In this document: positions 46,782 through 58,990 of the stretch, in pieces | Position numbering within the stretch: position 1 is the stretch's first letter | Layout: every line of letters starts with the position of its first letter | From: an uncultured Ectothiorhodospiraceae bacterium | GTDB taxonomy: Bacteria; Pseudomonadota; Gammaproteobacteria; Nitrococcales; Nitrococcaceae | Reading direction: 5' to 3' | NCBI GenBank assembly: GCA_913057145.1 | Contig: CAJXNJ010000005.1 | Location: forward strand, 1-64,000 | DNA length: 64,000 nt | Notes under the pieces: generated by a model | The model's database searches: none | What the model saw: the letters and a program-made list of their open reading frames with translations, nothing else | What the model was told of the DNA's origin: nothing | Translations under genes and position numbers: made by a program

Positions 46782-48001
46782 CGCTGACGATAATCCAGAC
46801 CAATGGCGGAGCGGACCTCATCCATCGTCTCGCGCGCCACACCCCTTGCCCGCTCGCAGCCATCCTGAATCACCTGCCGGACATGGTCCTGATCGGCTTC
46901 AAGCTCCTCGGCCCGTTGACGAATCGGGGCGACCTCGGCCTGAACGGATTCAATGAGCGGGCGCTTGCATTCAAGACAGCCGATACCCGCTGACTGACAG
47001 CCACTGCGCACCCAGGTTTTGGTGGATTCATCGGAGTAAATCCGGTGCAGATCAAAGACCGGGCATTTTTCCGGGTCACCGGGGTCATCACGGCGCACTC
47101 GGGCCGGATCCGTTGGCATGGTCCGAATCTTCTGCTCGATCTCGGCATCAGGCTCGCGCAGGGAAATGGTATTGCCATAGGATTTGGACATCTTGCGGCC
47201 GTCCAGCCCCGGCATTCGCGCAGCCCGGGTCAACAGCGCTTCCGGCTCGGTGAGAACGCTACGCCCCCCGCCTTCCAGATAGCCGGCCAACCGGGCCCGA
47301 TCGGCCATGGTGAGGTTCTGTTGCGCCTCAAGCAGCGCCTGTCCCTCTTCCAGTGCCTCGCTGTCTCCGGCTTCCTGAAAGCGTCGGCGCAGCTCGCGAT
47401 AGAGCTTGCCCTGCTTCTTGCCCATCTTGCCGATGGCCGACTCGGCCTTCTCCTCAAAGCCCGGCTCACGGCCGAAAAGGTGATTAAAACGCCGCGCCAG
47501 CTCGCGCGTGAGCTCCACATGTGACACCTGATCTTCACCCACCGGCACGCCACTTGCGCCATAGATCAGGATATCGGCGCTCTGCAGAACCGGATAGCCG
47601 AGAAATCCGTAGGTGGCGAGGTCACGCTCACGCAGCTGCTCGATCTGGTCCTTGTACGTAGGAACGCGCTCTAACCATCCCAGCGGGGCGATCATGGAGA
47701 GCAGCAGATGCAGCTCGGCATGCTCGGTCACCCGCGACTGAATGAAAAGGGTTGCCAGATTCGGGTTCACGCCGCAGGCCAGCCAATCCACCACCATGTC
47801 CCAGACACTGCGAGAGATCACACCTCGATCCTCGTAAGCGGTGGTCAGGGCATGCCAGTCGGCGACAAAGAAAAAGCAATCATGGCTTTCCTGCAGATCG
47901 ATCCAGTTACGCAGTACACCGTGATAGTGACCGAGGTGAAGACGGCCTGTGGGACGCATCCCGGAGAGCACGCGATCACCGTGGGCAAGATTGTGGTTCA
48001 A
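46778..48001 (-). CDS. trpS: tryptophanyl-tRNA synthetase
   Basis: 407 aa, longer than the 334-aa E. coli enzyme. HIGH-like RPTGRLHLGHYHG and KMSKS (270-274) are intact. There is an insertion at about 180-262 and a cysteine array C313-x21-C335-x6-C342-x2-C345, nearly the spacing of the [4Fe-4S] anticodon-domain cluster known in Thermotoga TrpRS. Located upstream of scpAB as in many Pseudomonas-like genomes. Confidence 0.95.
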   Translation of the reverse strand: MNHNLAHGDRVLSGMRPTGRLHLGHYHGVLRNWIDLQESHDCFFFVADWHALTTAYEDRGVISRSVWDMVVDWLACGVNPNLATLFIQSRVTEHAELHLLLSMIAPLGWLERVPTYKDQIEQLRERDLATYGFLGYPVLQSADILIYGASGVPVGEDQVSHVELTRELARRFNHLFGREPGFEEKAESAIGKMGKKQGKLYRELRRRFQEAGDSEALEEGQALLEAQQNLTMADRARLAGYLEGGGRSVLTEPEALLTRAARMPGLDGRKMSKSYGNTISLREPDAEIEQKIRTMPTDPARVRRDDPGDPEKCPVFDLHRIYSDESTKTWVRSGCQSAGIGCLECKRPLIESVQAEVAPIRQRAEELEADQDHVRQVIQDGCERARGVARETMDEVRSAIGLDYRQR

Positions 48002-48036
48002 GTGGACCTCCTCAGTTGAGCGGCCATGATAGCCGA

Positions 48037-48660
48037 TCAGGCCTCGAATACACGGGCATCGCCCGCACCGTGACGCAGCACTTCCGGCGTCTCACCACTC
48101 AGATCAACCACGGTGCTCGGCTCAAGCCCGCCCGGGCCGGCATCGATAATGCCATCGACCTGATGGCCGAGCTTGTCACGAATTTCAACCGGATCGGTCA
48201 TGGCCTGTTGATCACCCGGCAACAACAAAGTGGTGGTGGTCAGCGGCTCACCGAGCAGCTCAAGCAGTGCCCGGGCGATCGGGTGATCCGGGACACGGAT
48301 GCCGATGGTCTTGCGTCGGGCATGCTGCAGACGACGCGGAACCTCGGCGGTGGCGCGCAGGACAAAAGTGTACGGCCCCGGCGTGTGCGCCTTCAGGGCC
48401 CGAAAGGCAGAATTATCAACCCGGGTATAGCTACCCACATCAGACAGATCGCGACAGGCCAGCGTGAAATGATGATCATCACCGAGGCCGCGCATCGAGC
48501 GAATCTGATCCAAAGCCGACTTTTCACCCATGGCGCAACCCAGCGCATAGGTGGTGCCGGTGGGGTAGACAATCACGCCACCGGCCTGGACGATTTCCAC
48601 CGCCCGGCGGATCAGTCGTGGCTGCGGTGTCTCGGGGTGGATTTCAAAAAACTGGCTCAT
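48037..48660 (-). CDS. YciO/YrdC/Sua5 family protein
   Basis: 207 aa with the YrdC fold: [14 protein letters not shown], the [12 protein letters not shown] region and [26 protein letters not shown] and a C-terminal STVVDLSG. This resembles YciO rather than the essential TsaC, since the RKxR signature is altered (MRGLGDD). Threonylcarbamoyl-AMP synthase activity is possible but not certain. Confidence 0.86.
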   Translation of the reverse strand: MSQFFEIHPETPQPRLIRRAVEIVQAGGVIVYPTGTTYALGCAMGEKSALDQIRSMRGLGDDHHFTLACRDLSDVGSYTRVDNSAFRALKAHTPGPYTFVLRATAEVPRRLQHARRKTIGIRVPDHPIARALLELLGEPLTTTTLLLPGDQQAMTDPVEIRDKLGHQVDGIIDAGPGGLEPSTVVDLSGETPEVLRHGAGDARVFEA

Positions 48661-48727
48661 CCTGCCTCCATCCGTGTTTGGGCCTGACAGTTATGGTAGC
48701 GTTTCTCGCCCATGGAGGACGACACGC

Positions 48728-49027
48728 ATGTACTACGCGATTATCAGCGAGGATAAAGAAGACAGTCTGGCAGCGCGACTCGGCGCAAGACCGGATCATC
48801 TCGCCCGGCTTGAGAGTCTGCGCGATGAGGGCCGATTGCTGCTGGCGGGCCCCCACCCCGCTATTGACGCTGAGGATCCCGGACCTGCCGGCTTCACGGG
48901 CAGTCTCGTGGTCGCGGAGTTCGAGTCACTCGATGCAGCGCGCGCCTGGGCCGATGCCGATCCTTATGTCGCTGCCGGCGTCTACGAAAAGGTCACGGTC
49001 AAACCCTTCAAGCATGTCCTGCCATGA
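48728..49027 (+). CDS. yciI: YciI family protein
   Basis: 99-aa ferredoxin-like protein: [28 protein letters not shown] carries the conserved serine-rich and histidine positions (RPDHLARL) and [25 protein letters not shown] the DxF region. ATG 48728 has GGAGGA 8 nt upstream. Its stop overlaps the bolA start. Role unknown; near bolA, yciO and scpAB as in other gammaproteobacteria. Confidence 0.92.
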   Translation: MYYAIISEDKEDSLAARLGARPDHLARLESLRDEGRLLLAGPHPAIDAEDPGPAGFTGSLVVAEFESLDAARAWADADPYVAAGVYEKVTVKPFKHVLP

Positions 49028-49323
49028 CCGATATTCCCAAGGCTGAACGACCTGAGATGATCCGACAGCGCCTGCAACAGGCCCTGCGGGTGGCAGAGCT
49101 TCATGTCCGGGATGACAGCCACCTGCACGCAGGCCACGCCGGCGCGAAAGCCGGGGGCGGTCATTATCATCTGCGCATCGTCAGCCCGGACTTCGCTGGC
49201 GAAAATCGTATCGCCAGACATCGCCGCATCTACGCCGCACTGGGCGATGCCATGCGCAATGACTGTATTCATGCCCTGAGCATCGAGGCCCTGACGCCCG
49301 ATGAAGAACATTCCGATAACTGA
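49024..49323 (+). CDS. bolA: BolA family protein
   Basis: 99 aa with [54 protein letters not shown], the class II-like KH fold and conserved histidine. BolA proteins bind monothiol glutaredoxin [2Fe-2S] clusters. Coupled to yciI by ATGA overlap. Confidence 0.93.
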   Translation: MTDIPKAERPEMIRQRLQQALRVAELHVRDDSHLHAGHAGAKAGGGHYHLRIVSPDFAGENRIARHRRIYAALGDAMRNDCIHALSIEALTPDEEHSDN

Positions 49324-49342
49324 TTGATAAAGTGAGCCTTTA

Positions 49343-50167
49343 ATGAAACGCATAACGCTACCCCTGCTTTTTCTCACGGCCATGACACTGATATTGGCCG
49401 TGACGGCTCAGGCACAGCAGACTGACAATGAGAAGGTACTGGCCCGTGTCAACGGTGAGGTGATCACTGAGCGCGAACTTGATCAGTTAATCGCCCAGCA
49501 GATGCAGGGCCAGGCCGAGATCCCACCCGCTCAGCGCCAGCAATTCCTCGATGAGATCATCAACTTGATGCTCCTGGCCCAGGCAGGCGAAGAGGCTTCT
49601 CTGGATGCCGATCCGGCCCTGCAGGCACAGATCAACAACCACCGCCGCACCGCCCTCGCCCAGGCATTCGTGCGCAACCTCACCGTGGCCGAGCCGGTCG
49701 CCGAGGAGGCTCTGCGGGAGCGCTACGAGGCGGAGTACACGGCCGAACCTCCGATCGAATATCGCGCACGGCATATTCTGGTCAGCGAGCGCGAGCAGGC
49801 GATCGGCATTATTGAGCGCCTGCAACAGGGAGAAGAATTCGAGACCCTGGCCCAGCGCTTTTCTCAGGACGGTAGCGCCGAGCGTGGCGGCGACCTGGGC
49901 TGGTTTGCCCGGGGAGACATGGTTGCCCCCTTCTCAGAGGCTGTGGTTGCCATGGACATTGGTGAGACCAGCGAAGCCCCTGTCGAGACGCGTTTTGGCT
50001 GGCATGTCATTCGGCTCGATGACACCCGCGAGACCGAAGCACCGGCCTTCGAACAGGTTGCCGGTGAACTGCGCATGCGCCTGATCAACGAGCGCATCCA
50101 GGAGGAGCTGGAATCGCTGCGGGACGAGGCTGATATCAACTATCGCGTCGACTGGGCCCGACCGTAA
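49343..50167 (+). CDS. periplasmic parvulin-type peptidyl-prolyl isomerase
   Basis: 274 aa with signal peptide (LLFLTAMTLILAVTAQAQ), an N-terminal chaperone-like part (VNGEVITERELDQLIAQQM) and one PpiC/parvulin domain (YRARHILVSEREQA, GGDLGWFARGDMVAPFSEAV, ETRFGWHVIRLDD). It is an SurA/PrsA-like folding helper with one isomerase domain. It follows bolA by 19 bp. Confidence 0.92.
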   Translation: MKRITLPLLFLTAMTLILAVTAQAQQTDNEKVLARVNGEVITERELDQLIAQQMQGQAEIPPAQRQQFLDEIINLMLLAQAGEEASLDADPALQAQINNHRRTALAQAFVRNLTVAEPVAEEALRERYEAEYTAEPPIEYRARHILVSEREQAIGIIERLQQGEEFETLAQRFSQDGSAERGGDLGWFARGDMVAPFSEAVVAMDIGETSEAPVETRFGWHVIRLDDTRETEAPAFEQVAGELRMRLINERIQEELESLRDEADINYRVDWARP

Positions 50168-50185
50168 CCCGGCGCGGCGTTGCGG

Positions 50186-53256
<3,071 letters not shown>

Positions 53257-53279
53257 GCCCGTCTCCGTTAACCATGCGC

Positions 53280-56200
53280 TCAGGCTTCTGCGCCGGCCAT
53301 CTCCACCGCTTCGGCCACGTCCACCGCCACCAACCGCGAGACACCCGGCTCGGCCATGGTGACGCCGGCCAGATGACTCGCCGCCTCCATGGTCGTTTTG
53401 TTATGAGTGATCACAATGAACTGCACCCGCGATGACATCTCCCGGAGCAGATCACAAAAACGCCCCACATTCGCCTCATCCAGGGGCGCATCCACCTCAT
53501 CCAGCATACAAAAGGGTGCCGGATTGAGCTCGAATATGGCAAAGACCAACGATACCGCCGAGAGGGCTTTTTCGCCGCCGGAGAGCAGGTGAATATTGGA
53601 GATACGCTTGCCCGGAGGCCGCGCCATGATGGTAACCCCGGTCTCAAGCAGGTCATCATCGGTCATCTCCAGATAGGCCTCGCCACCGCCGAAGAGCCTT
53701 GGGAAAAGCCGCTGCAGCCCGGTATTCACCTTCTCGAAAGTATTGCGAAACCGCGCCCGCGTCTCCCGATCGATGCGCTGAATGGCATCCTGAAGCGTCT
53801 CCAGGGCCTCGGTGAGATCAGCATGCTGAGCATCGAGATAGCCCTTACGCTCCTCAAGCGTCGCGTGCTCATCAATGGCCGCCAGGTTGATCGGCCCGAG
53901 GCGACGGATACGACTGTCAAGCTGCTCGAGCTGCTTCTGCCAGGCTTCCTCTGTCGCGGTTTCGGGCAGATTCTCGGCCAATGCGGAGCGATCCAGCTCA
54001 AGCTCGGCGAATTGCTCCTGCTGTGTCTCAAGCCTCGCCGCGATTTCATAGTCCCGGTAGCGCGCTGACTCCGCTGCCTCGCGCAACTCAGTGACCGCCT
54101 GCTCGGCTGCTGAGCGCGACTGATCGAGATCACGCAGCCGCGCATCGATCGACTCGAGCGCTGCCCGTGACTGAGTGAGCTCCTGCTCCACTTGGGCGCG
54201 CCTGGCAATCAGCTCCTGTCGCTCCGACTCCAGCGTCTCCTCGGGGTCAGCAACTTCGGCCAGCGCCTCGCTGAGCGATTCATTACGCTCGAGAAGCTGC
54301 GAGCGCTGCCGCTCAAGCCTTGCAATCGCCTCATTCATGGAATCAAGCGCTGTCTGTGCGCTCTCAACACGAAGGGCGATGTCCTGCCGCGTCTCCCGCA
54401 GCGTCGCGAGGCCCTCATTGGCCTCATCCAGCGCGATCTGCGCGGCTTCCCGATCAGCATCCAGCGGCGAGCGTCGCTTCTCACAGTCTTCGGCCGCATC
54501 CAGTGCTGCCTGCAGCCGACCGCGCGCCTCACGCACCGCTTCATGCCCGGCTTGCAGCTGTTCAGACAACTCATCGCGCTCCTGCTCCAGCGCTTCCAAC
54601 CGAGCCTGACGACTGGCCTGCTGCGCCTGTTCCGACTCAAGGGTCGCGCGCTTGGCTGCCAGGGCGCGGTCAACTGCACTGCGCTCAGAAACCTGCTCGG
54701 CAATATCCGCCTCAATGCGTTCAACATCATCACTGGCCGCAGCCAGATCAGCTTCATGCCGCGCGACTTCCTCCTCCAGCGCCTGGATTTCTTCGGCAAT
54801 GCGCTCGAGTGCTCTGGCCCGGGCAATGACACCCTGCTCCGCATCGGCGGCGTCGGAGTGAATACGCAGCCAGCGATGCCCGAACCAACGCCCGTCGCGG
54901 GTTACCACGGAGTGGCCCGACGGCAGGGCGCGCAAAAGCTCGAGTGCCTCTATCTCACCCTCTGCAGCATGCACATGAGCGAGCAGATCCTTAATCAGCG
55001 CAGGCCCTTCCACCAGCGCCTGCAGCGGATTGCCCGGCTGCTCGCCCGTAGGCGCGACGGGTCTTGCGAAGGGCTCGTCCTGATAGAGCATGATCTGCCC
55101 GTGGGCGAGGGTCTCCGCCGCGCCGGCAAGCGTTGTCACACCCTCTGCCGGGATCGCCTGCAGTGCATCGGCGAGGACAACTTCAACCGCCGCTTCCCAG
55201 CCGCCGGTCACCTGCAACTGCTCACCCAGGCGCTGTGCCGCGTTGACACCGGCCTCGGAGAGCCAGCGTTCAAGTTCATCATCGGCACCCAGCGCAGCTT
55301 CCTGCAGGGTCTCAAGAGAGCTCCGGCGCGCCTGGCTGTCAACCAACGCCGCCCGTTTCTCATCAAGCTGCACACGCAGCTGATTCCGTCGCTCGATTGC
55401 CGCGGATTTCCGGCCCTGAAGTTTCTCAAGCGTCTCTTCCAGGCGCTTGTGCTCGGATTGCAGCTGCCCAATCTCCTTATCAAGGGCCTGTATGGCGTCG
55501 GACTGCACACCCTGCAGGCTCTCGAGTTCGGTTGTAAGGCGCTCGCGACGGCGCTGCTGGTCGTATTCCCGATCCTCCAGCTGTTCAATACGCGTGCGCT
55601 CCACCTGTGCCTGGCGCTCTGCATCGCGTTGCTGCTCGACCAGTTCGTCCAATGCCGATTGTTTTTCATCAAGCTTTGATCGGGCCGCGCCGACCGCGGC
55701 CTCAGCCTCGGCGATTGTCTGTTCCATGGCCTCGAGCTCGGGCTGCAGGGCCTCAAGCCGCTCCGTGAGCAGCGTTTGTTTCTCACGGTCCTGCTGCAAT
55801 GACTTCTCGGCTTCAGTCAGGGCCTCGGCATTGCGCTCGAGCTCGCGCGCACTGCTCTCCTCGATCTCCCGGCGATGACTGATGCGCTGCTCCAGTCGCG
55901 CCAGATCCGAGCCGATCTGGTAGTACCGTCCCTGAACGGCATTCAGGGCATCGCTCTGCTCAGCGTGTTCTGCACGCAGGGCCTCCATGTCGCGCTCAAA
56001 GCCCCGCTGCTCGGCAATCTTCGCCTCAAGCGCCGTATTCTGCTCGGCAAGCTGCTGATTCAACGCCGCTTTTTCTTCCTCCAGGGCGCGAATTCGCAGG
56101 ATGAGAAGCTCACCGCGACGCTGCCGCTCCTCAGCTTTGAGTTTGCGATAACGCTCGGCCGTCTCTGCCTGACGGGCAAGTTTCTCAAGCTGTCGCCCGA

Positions 56201-56801
56201 CCTCATCGCGGACATCTTCCAGGCGCTCGAGATTCTCATGGGTATCCCGCATCCGCCGCTCGGTCTCACGGCGACGCTCTTTGTAAAGGCTGATCCCGGC
56301 CGCTTCCTCGAGATAACCGCGCAGCTCCTCAGGCTTGGCCTCAATCAGCCGAGAAATCGTGCCCTGCTCAATAATGGAATAGCTGCGCGGCCCCAGTCCG
56401 GTGCCCAGGAACACATCGGTGATATCCCGCCGACGGCAGCGCGTGCCGTTGAGGTAATAAGCGGATTGGCCATCCCGGTTCACCTGACGGCGAACGGATA
56501 TCTCGCTGAAGGCCGCGTACTGCCCACCGAGGCTGCCATCACTGTTGTCGAATACAAGCTCAATGCTCGCCTGGCCCACCGGTTTGCGGCTGCCCGAACC
56601 AGTGAAGATGACATCCGCCATGGAGCCGCCGCGAAGATGTTTTGCCGAGCTCTCGCCCATCACCCAGCGCACGGCATCAATAATGTTCGATTTACCGCAG
56701 CCATTGGGGCCGACAATAGCGGTAATACCGCCGGGAAACGGGACGGGTGTCGGGTCAACAAATGATTTAAAGCCGTTCAGCCGTATCTTGCTAAGACGCA
56801 T
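53280..56801 (-). CDS. smc: chromosome segregation protein SMC
   Basis: 1173 aa. N-terminal head with GPNGCGKSNIIDAVRWVMGE (Walker A), coiled coil about 165-500, hinge about 500-640 with AIPAEGVTTLAGA, second coiled coil about 660-1000, C-terminal signature LLSGGEKALSAVSLVFAIF and Walker B CMLDEVDAPLD. It forms the condensin with ScpAB (45370-46781). Start MRLSKIRLNGFKSF is the family start. Confidence 0.97.
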   Translation of the reverse strand: MRLSKIRLNGFKSFVDPTPVPFPGGITAIVGPNGCGKSNIIDAVRWVMGESSAKHLRGGSMADVIFTGSGSRKPVGQASIELVFDNSDGSLGGQYAAFSEISVRRQVNRDGQSAYYLNGTRCRRRDITDVFLGTGLGPRSYSIIEQGTISRLIEAKPEELRGYLEEAAGISLYKERRRETERRMRDTHENLERLEDVRDEVGRQLEKLARQAETAERYRKLKAEERQRRGELLILRIRALEEEKAALNQQLAEQNTALEAKIAEQRGFERDMEALRAEHAEQSDALNAVQGRYYQIGSDLARLEQRISHRREIEESSARELERNAEALTEAEKSLQQDREKQTLLTERLEALQPELEAMEQTIAEAEAAVGAARSKLDEKQSALDELVEQQRDAERQAQVERTRIEQLEDREYDQQRRRERLTTELESLQGVQSDAIQALDKEIGQLQSEHKRLEETLEKLQGRKSAAIERRNQLRVQLDEKRAALVDSQARRSSLETLQEAALGADDELERWLSEAGVNAAQRLGEQLQVTGGWEAAVEVVLADALQAIPAEGVTTLAGAAETLAHGQIMLYQDEPFARPVAPTGEQPGNPLQALVEGPALIKDLLAHVHAAEGEIEALELLRALPSGHSVVTRDGRWFGHRWLRIHSDAADAEQGVIARARALERIAEEIQALEEEVARHEADLAAASDDVERIEADIAEQVSERSAVDRALAAKRATLESEQAQQASRQARLEALEQERDELSEQLQAGHEAVREARGRLQAALDAAEDCEKRRSPLDADREAAQIALDEANEGLATLRETRQDIALRVESAQTALDSMNEAIARLERQRSQLLERNESLSEALAEVADPEETLESERQELIARRAQVEQELTQSRAALESIDARLRDLDQSRSAAEQAVTELREAAESARYRDYEIAARLETQQEQFAELELDRSALAENLPETATEEAWQKQLEQLDSRIRRLGPINLAAIDEHATLEERKGYLDAQHADLTEALETLQDAIQRIDRETRARFRNTFEKVNTGLQRLFPRLFGGGEAYLEMTDDDLLETGVTIMARPPGKRISNIHLLSGGEKALSAVSLVFAIFELNPAPFCMLDEVDAPLDEANVGRFCDLLREMSSRVQFIVITHNKTTMEAASHLAGVTMAEPGVSRLVAVDVAEAVEMAGAEA

Positions 56802-56895
56802 TGCGGCGGTCTGTCATCCTGACTGGAAAACGCCAAAAATACCCGGTTTAACGGCCGCTGGGAAATAGCGCAGCCTCACGGGCGGCCTCAGGGCA

Positions 56896-58776
56896 TTACC
56901 GCAGGCGGCCGAGGCGCCGATACAACGTGCTTCGACTGATGCCGAGTGCACGCGCCGCCGCACTGTAATTGCCACCATGTGCGGCAATGGCCTCTTCCAT
57001 GCATCGCTCTTCGGCACCCCGCAGACCCGTTTGATGATCAACCATCGTCGTGCCTTCCGGGACCATCGCGGGAGCGCACTGAGGAGCGGAGAGCGTGTCC
57101 GGCAGCTCCGCCTCCGAGATTGGCGCTCCCGGATCCCTGAGCGCGAGCGCCGTGCGCAATGTATTGTGCAACTCACGCAGATTGCCGGGCCAGGAGTGAT
57201 TAAGCAGGCACCGCCAGGCCGATGGTGTGATTTCAGCAGAAGGATCTTCACCGGCAACAAACCGCTCAATCAGCCCGGCTAGATCATCCCGGTCGCGCAG
57301 CGCGGGCAGGCTGACCGGCAACCCGCAGATCCGATAATAAAGATCGGCTCGAAAATCACCGGACTCCACCATCTTGCCCAGATCCCGGTTGGTGGCGCTG
57401 ATCAGTGTGAAATCAACCTCGCGCGGCACCCCACCGCCAACCGGCAGGACGGTGCGCTCCTGTAATACCCTCAGCAATCGCGTCTGTAGCGCCAGAGGCA
57501 TATCGCCAATTTCATCCAGAAATAAGGTCCCACCATCGGCCTCAAGAATCCGTCCTGGCGCTCCCTTGGGGTTGGCACCGGTAAAGGCGCCCGGGACATG
57601 ACCAAAAAGTTCGGACTCAACCAGTCCTTCAGGGATTGCCGCACAATTGACAGTGACCAATGGCCCGGCTGATCGTGGGCTTTGACTGTGGAGCGATTGC
57701 GCCAGCCACTCCTTGCCGGAGCCGGTCTCACCCTCAATCAGAACAGGAATGCCCTGATTGAAAACCCGGCTGGCCCGACGCGCTGCATGGAGGACGTTGG
57801 CATCACCGGCATGCAGCTCGGAGAAATCGTGCTCTGCGGTCCGGCCCGCACTGGCGGCTGTAATTGGTGATTTTGCGCGTGGCCGGGTCAGACGGACGCA
57901 CACGGTGATGCCATTGGTGGTTCTCACGCGGGTGGAATTGGACCGCACGCGCAGCAGTGCCTCCAGCGACGAGTCAAACAGAGTCTCAAACTGCATCGCC
58001 TGATCGACAGCGCCAAAATGCGAGCGAGCGACTTCATTCATCGCCAGAATCCGGCCATCAGCATCCACCGCGACAATCCCTTCGCCAAGCGTACCCAGCA
58101 ACTCGGGACGGGCGTGGAAATGCACATAAACCCCATCAGGAAAATCAGCAAGCAGAATGCGATTCTCAATCATCCTGGCGCCCATGCGCACCAGACCGAG
58201 GGCGTGCAGCTGCCTTGCCGGCTGATCACCGGAGACGTCGAGCAGACCGAGAATCTGGCCACGCGGATCATGGATCGGTGCCGCAGCGCAGGTTAAAAAG
58301 GTATTGCATTCGAGGTAATGCTCCGGGCCATGGACCGACGCGCTTCGGCCTTCAGCGAGAGCAAGTCCGATGGCATTCGTCCCCCGGGCCGATTCCCCCC
58401 AACAGGCACCGGGTGACAGGGCAACCTGGCGACTGCGTTCACGAAAACCCGGATCGCCCTGCCGCTCGAGAATCACTCCCTGAGAATCCGCCAGCAACAC
58501 CGCACTGTTCGTGCCGGCGATCTGCTGGTGGAGGTTCTCGACTTCAGGCAGTGCAAAAGCAATCAGACGCTCATTCTCGGCGCGCAGCGCCCGCAGAGCA
58601 GCTGCATCGAGTACCGCATCCGCCGCGCAGAGCCCCGGAGCCAGACCGAGCGATCGGGTCCTCGCCCAGGATGCCCCGATACCATGAGCCGCTCCGGCCG
58701 GCATGGACACACCATCGAGCAATTGTTGCCGAACCGGGAGCAGACTCTCCCGATCCAGAAGCGGCACATTCGACAT
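56896..58776 (-). CDS. sigma-54-dependent activator, AcoR type
   Basis: 626 aa: N-terminal GAF-like domain (about 80-170), a PAS-like stretch, an AAA+ domain with GETGSGKEWLAQ, GHVPGAFTGA (contact to sigma-54), GGTLFLDEIGDMPL, and a Fis-type HTH at the end (NYSAAARALGISRSTLYRRLGRL). AcoR relatives sense acetoin or aldehydes through the GAF domain. ATG 58776 has GAGGAGG 6 nt upstream. Divergent from an aldehyde dehydrogenase that has a -24/-12 promoter, so it very likely activates it. Confidence 0.93.
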   Translation of the reverse strand: MSNVPLLDRESLLPVRQQLLDGVSMPAGAAHGIGASWARTRSLGLAPGLCAADAVLDAAALRALRAENERLIAFALPEVENLHQQIAGTNSAVLLADSQGVILERQGDPGFRERSRQVALSPGACWGESARGTNAIGLALAEGRSASVHGPEHYLECNTFLTCAAAPIHDPRGQILGLLDVSGDQPARQLHALGLVRMGARMIENRILLADFPDGVYVHFHARPELLGTLGEGIVAVDADGRILAMNEVARSHFGAVDQAMQFETLFDSSLEALLRVRSNSTRVRTTNGITVCVRLTRPRAKSPITAASAGRTAEHDFSELHAGDANVLHAARRASRVFNQGIPVLIEGETGSGKEWLAQSLHSQSPRSAGPLVTVNCAAIPEGLVESELFGHVPGAFTGANPKGAPGRILEADGGTLFLDEIGDMPLALQTRLLRVLQERTVLPVGGGVPREVDFTLISATNRDLGKMVESGDFRADLYYRICGLPVSLPALRDRDDLAGLIERFVAGEDPSAEITPSAWRCLLNHSWPGNLRELHNTLRTALALRDPGAPISEAELPDTLSAPQCAPAMVPEGTTMVDHQTGLRGAEERCMEEAIAAHGGNYSAAARALGISRSTLYRRLGRLR

Positions 58777-58790
58777 GGCCACCCTCCTCG

Positions 58791-58809
58791 CTGTTGCAAT
58801 TTGCAACAG
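58791..58809. promoter_or_regulatory. palindromic upstream activator site for the AcoR-type regulator
   Basis: Perfect 9-bp inverted repeat CTGTTGCAA (58791-58799) and TTGCAACAG (58801-58809) with one central base. It lies about 110-125 bp before the -24/-12 promoter and 15 bp from the regulator start. A weaker GACA-N7-TGTC pair is at 58825-58839. Confidence 0.65.
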
Positions 58810-58916
58810 TCTGTATGAGCGCGAGACAGTCATGGTGTCCCGCTTTTTTATGCAGACGATTCAGCATCGCCGTAAAAATACCGTAACGCAAGCCTCAAAC
58901 GGCAGTTGGAGCCCGC

Positions 58917-58931
58917 TGGCCTGAATCTTGC
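58917..58931 (+). promoter_or_regulatory. sigma-54 (-24/-12) promoter of the aldehyde dehydrogenase gene
   Basis: TGGC (58917-58920), 7 bp, TTGC (58928-58931): TGGCCTGAATCTTGC, the sigma-54 spacing with GG and GC 12 bp apart. It lies 60 bp before ATG 58991. The activator gene is divergent, and a palindromic site is upstream. Confidence 0.75.
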
Positions 58932-58990
58932 TGGTTATCTCCCAGGTGCGCCTTGAGCGCATCAAAAACAATGTAATGGAGGAGAACACC

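Noticed and set aside
54192-55679. 495-aa plus-strand frame opposite smc
   Set aside because: Mirror of the smc coiled coil; no start context and no recognisable domain.
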